A DNA stretch of 6,560 nucleotides from assembly GCA_017883355.1 (NCBI GenBank), contig JADGNS010000290.1, positions 1 to 6,560 on the forward strand. The letters run 5' to 3'. The stretch is from Candidatus Solibacter sp. (GTDB lineage Bacteria; Acidobacteriota; Terriglobia; Bryobacterales; Bryobacteraceae). How positions within the stretch are numbered: the stretch's first letter is position 1; each line of letters starts with the position of its first letter. The notes under the pieces are model-generated. The model saw only the letters and a list, made by a program, of their open reading frames with translations. It had not been told where the DNA came from and made no database searches. The translations under genes were made by a program, and so were the position numbers. Shown piece after piece: positions 5,755-6,560 of the stretch.

Positions 5755-6560
5755 GTGCCCACCGCGAACCATGTTGTTCCCGACCTCCTAGAGAAACTGC
5801 ACATCGAGCCAGTAAACTCCGGCGCGTGCCATGGAGATTGGATCGCCGAACCCGCTGGCGCCGAGTTGATTTCCTTCAGTCCCGCCACCGGCGAGCCGTT
5901 GGCCCGCGTGCGCATGGCGGGCCCCGCCGATTACGAGGCCGTCGTGGCGCGCGCTTCCGATGCCTTCCTCGAATGGCGCATGATGCCCGCTCCCAAGCGC
6001 GGCGAGATGGTCCGCGAAATCGGCAACGAACTGCGCGCCCACAAACAGGACCTGGGAGCGCTCGTCTCGCTCGAGATGGGCAAGATTCTGCCCGAAGGCC
6101 TGGGCGAAGTGCAGGAGATGATCGATATCGCCGATTTCGCCGTCGGCCTCTCGCGCCAACTTTACGGCCTCACCATGCACAGCGAGCGCCCGGGACATCG
6201 CATGTACGAGCAGTGGCACCCGCTCGGCATCGTGGGCGTGATCAGCGCCTTCAACTTCCCCGTCGCGGTGTGGGCGTGGAACGCCATGATCGCGGCGGTG
6301 TGCGGCGATTGCGTCCTCTGGCGGCCCTCGTCGGAGACCCCGCTGGTGGCCGTTGCCGTGCAAAAGATCGTCAATCGCGTCTTCGACCGGCACGGCTTGA
6401 AGGGCGTGTTCAACCTCGTCATCGGACCGAGTAAGCCGGTGGCCGAGAGCCTGATTGGCGACCCGCGCATTCCGCTGGTCAGCTTCACCGGGTCCACCGA
6501 AGTGGGCCGCCACGTTTCGGAAGTAATCGCCCGGCGCCTGGGCCGCTCCATCCTGGAACT
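5755..6560 (+). CDS. ALDH7-family NAD-dependent aldehyde dehydrogenase (aminoadipate-semialdehyde dehydrogenase type), 3' end outside the window
   Basis: The first 268 codons are present, about half of a usual ~500-residue enzyme. ALDH7 (antiquitin) enzymes oxidise aminoadipate semialdehyde/piperideine-6-carboxylate in lysine breakdown and also other aldehydes, in the cytoplasm. The family signature is clear in HSERPGHRMYEQWHPLG (142-158), GVISAFNFPVAVWAWN (161-176, oxyanion-hole N167) and SFTGSTEVGR (243-252), which binds NAD. The sequence stops at SILE, where the ELGG general base Glu (E268) is the last full codon; the catalytic Cys lies beyond the edge. The usual Lys of the KPS motif is Arg here (R190 in LWRPSSETP). 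The start is the GTG at 5755, the first start codon after an in-frame TAG (5743-5745), and it gives the normal N-terminal length. Substrate cannot be settled without the second half or the neighbouring genes. Confidence 0.92.
   Translation, partial: MPTANHVVPDLLEKLHIEPVNSGACHGDWIAEPAGAELISFSPATGEPLARVRMAGPADYEAVVARASDAFLEWRMMPAPKRGEMVREIGNELRAHKQDLGALVSLEMGKILPEGLGEVQEMIDIADFAVGLSRQLYGLTMHSERPGHRMYEQWHPLGIVGVISAFNFPVAVWAWNAMIAAVCGDCVLWRPSSETPLVAVAVQKIVNRVFDRHGLKGVFNLVIGPSKPVAESLIGDPRIPLVSFTGSTEVGRHVSEVIARRLGRSILE

Overview
The window is GC-rich bacterial chromosome with dense, ordinary coding on both strands. Together the genes suggest an Acidobacteriota genome, perhaps of the Solibacter/Bryobacter type. 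The main pointers are a duplicated TIGR03067 domain (a family I associate with Planctomycetes and Acidobacteria), a membrane PAS histidine kinase with an SHEIRN H-box, and an ALDH7-type dehydrogenase. This placement is an inference from family character, not from a marker gene.

Layout. Positions 1-148 hold no gene I can support, only a GC-rich inverted repeat. Three genes then lie on the minus strand, in transcription order from right to left: mtgA (3307-2606, membrane glycosyltransferase that polymerises glycan strands), a two-domain TIGR03067 protein (2488-1718), and an exported protein joining an SLT lytic transglycosylase domain to an M15-like metallopeptidase domain (1618-149). On the plus strand, starting 26 bp from the mtgA start, is a two-gene operon: a membrane PAS sensor histidine kinase (3334-4740) and a NarL/FixJ-type response regulator (4737-5393), overlapping by ATGA. 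A 361-bp gap follows (5394-5754) with several inverted repeats and at most one doubtful small ORF. The window ends inside an ALDH7-family aldehyde dehydrogenase (5755 onward).

How they may work together. The minus-strand genes put peptidoglycan synthesis (MtgA) beside peptidoglycan cleavage (SLT plus probable peptidase), with a protein of unknown function between them. The divergent two-component system shares its upstream region with mtgA, so linked control of cell-wall genes is possible, but nothing in the sequence proves it. The dehydrogenase seems unrelated and probably acts in lysine or aldehyde catabolism.

I saw no mobile element, CRISPR array, tRNA or rRNA, and no clear new defence or other system. 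The most notable items are the SLT/M15-like fusion, the 19-bp inverted repeat on the dehydrogenase promoter, and the very short divergent mtgA/kinase promoter region.
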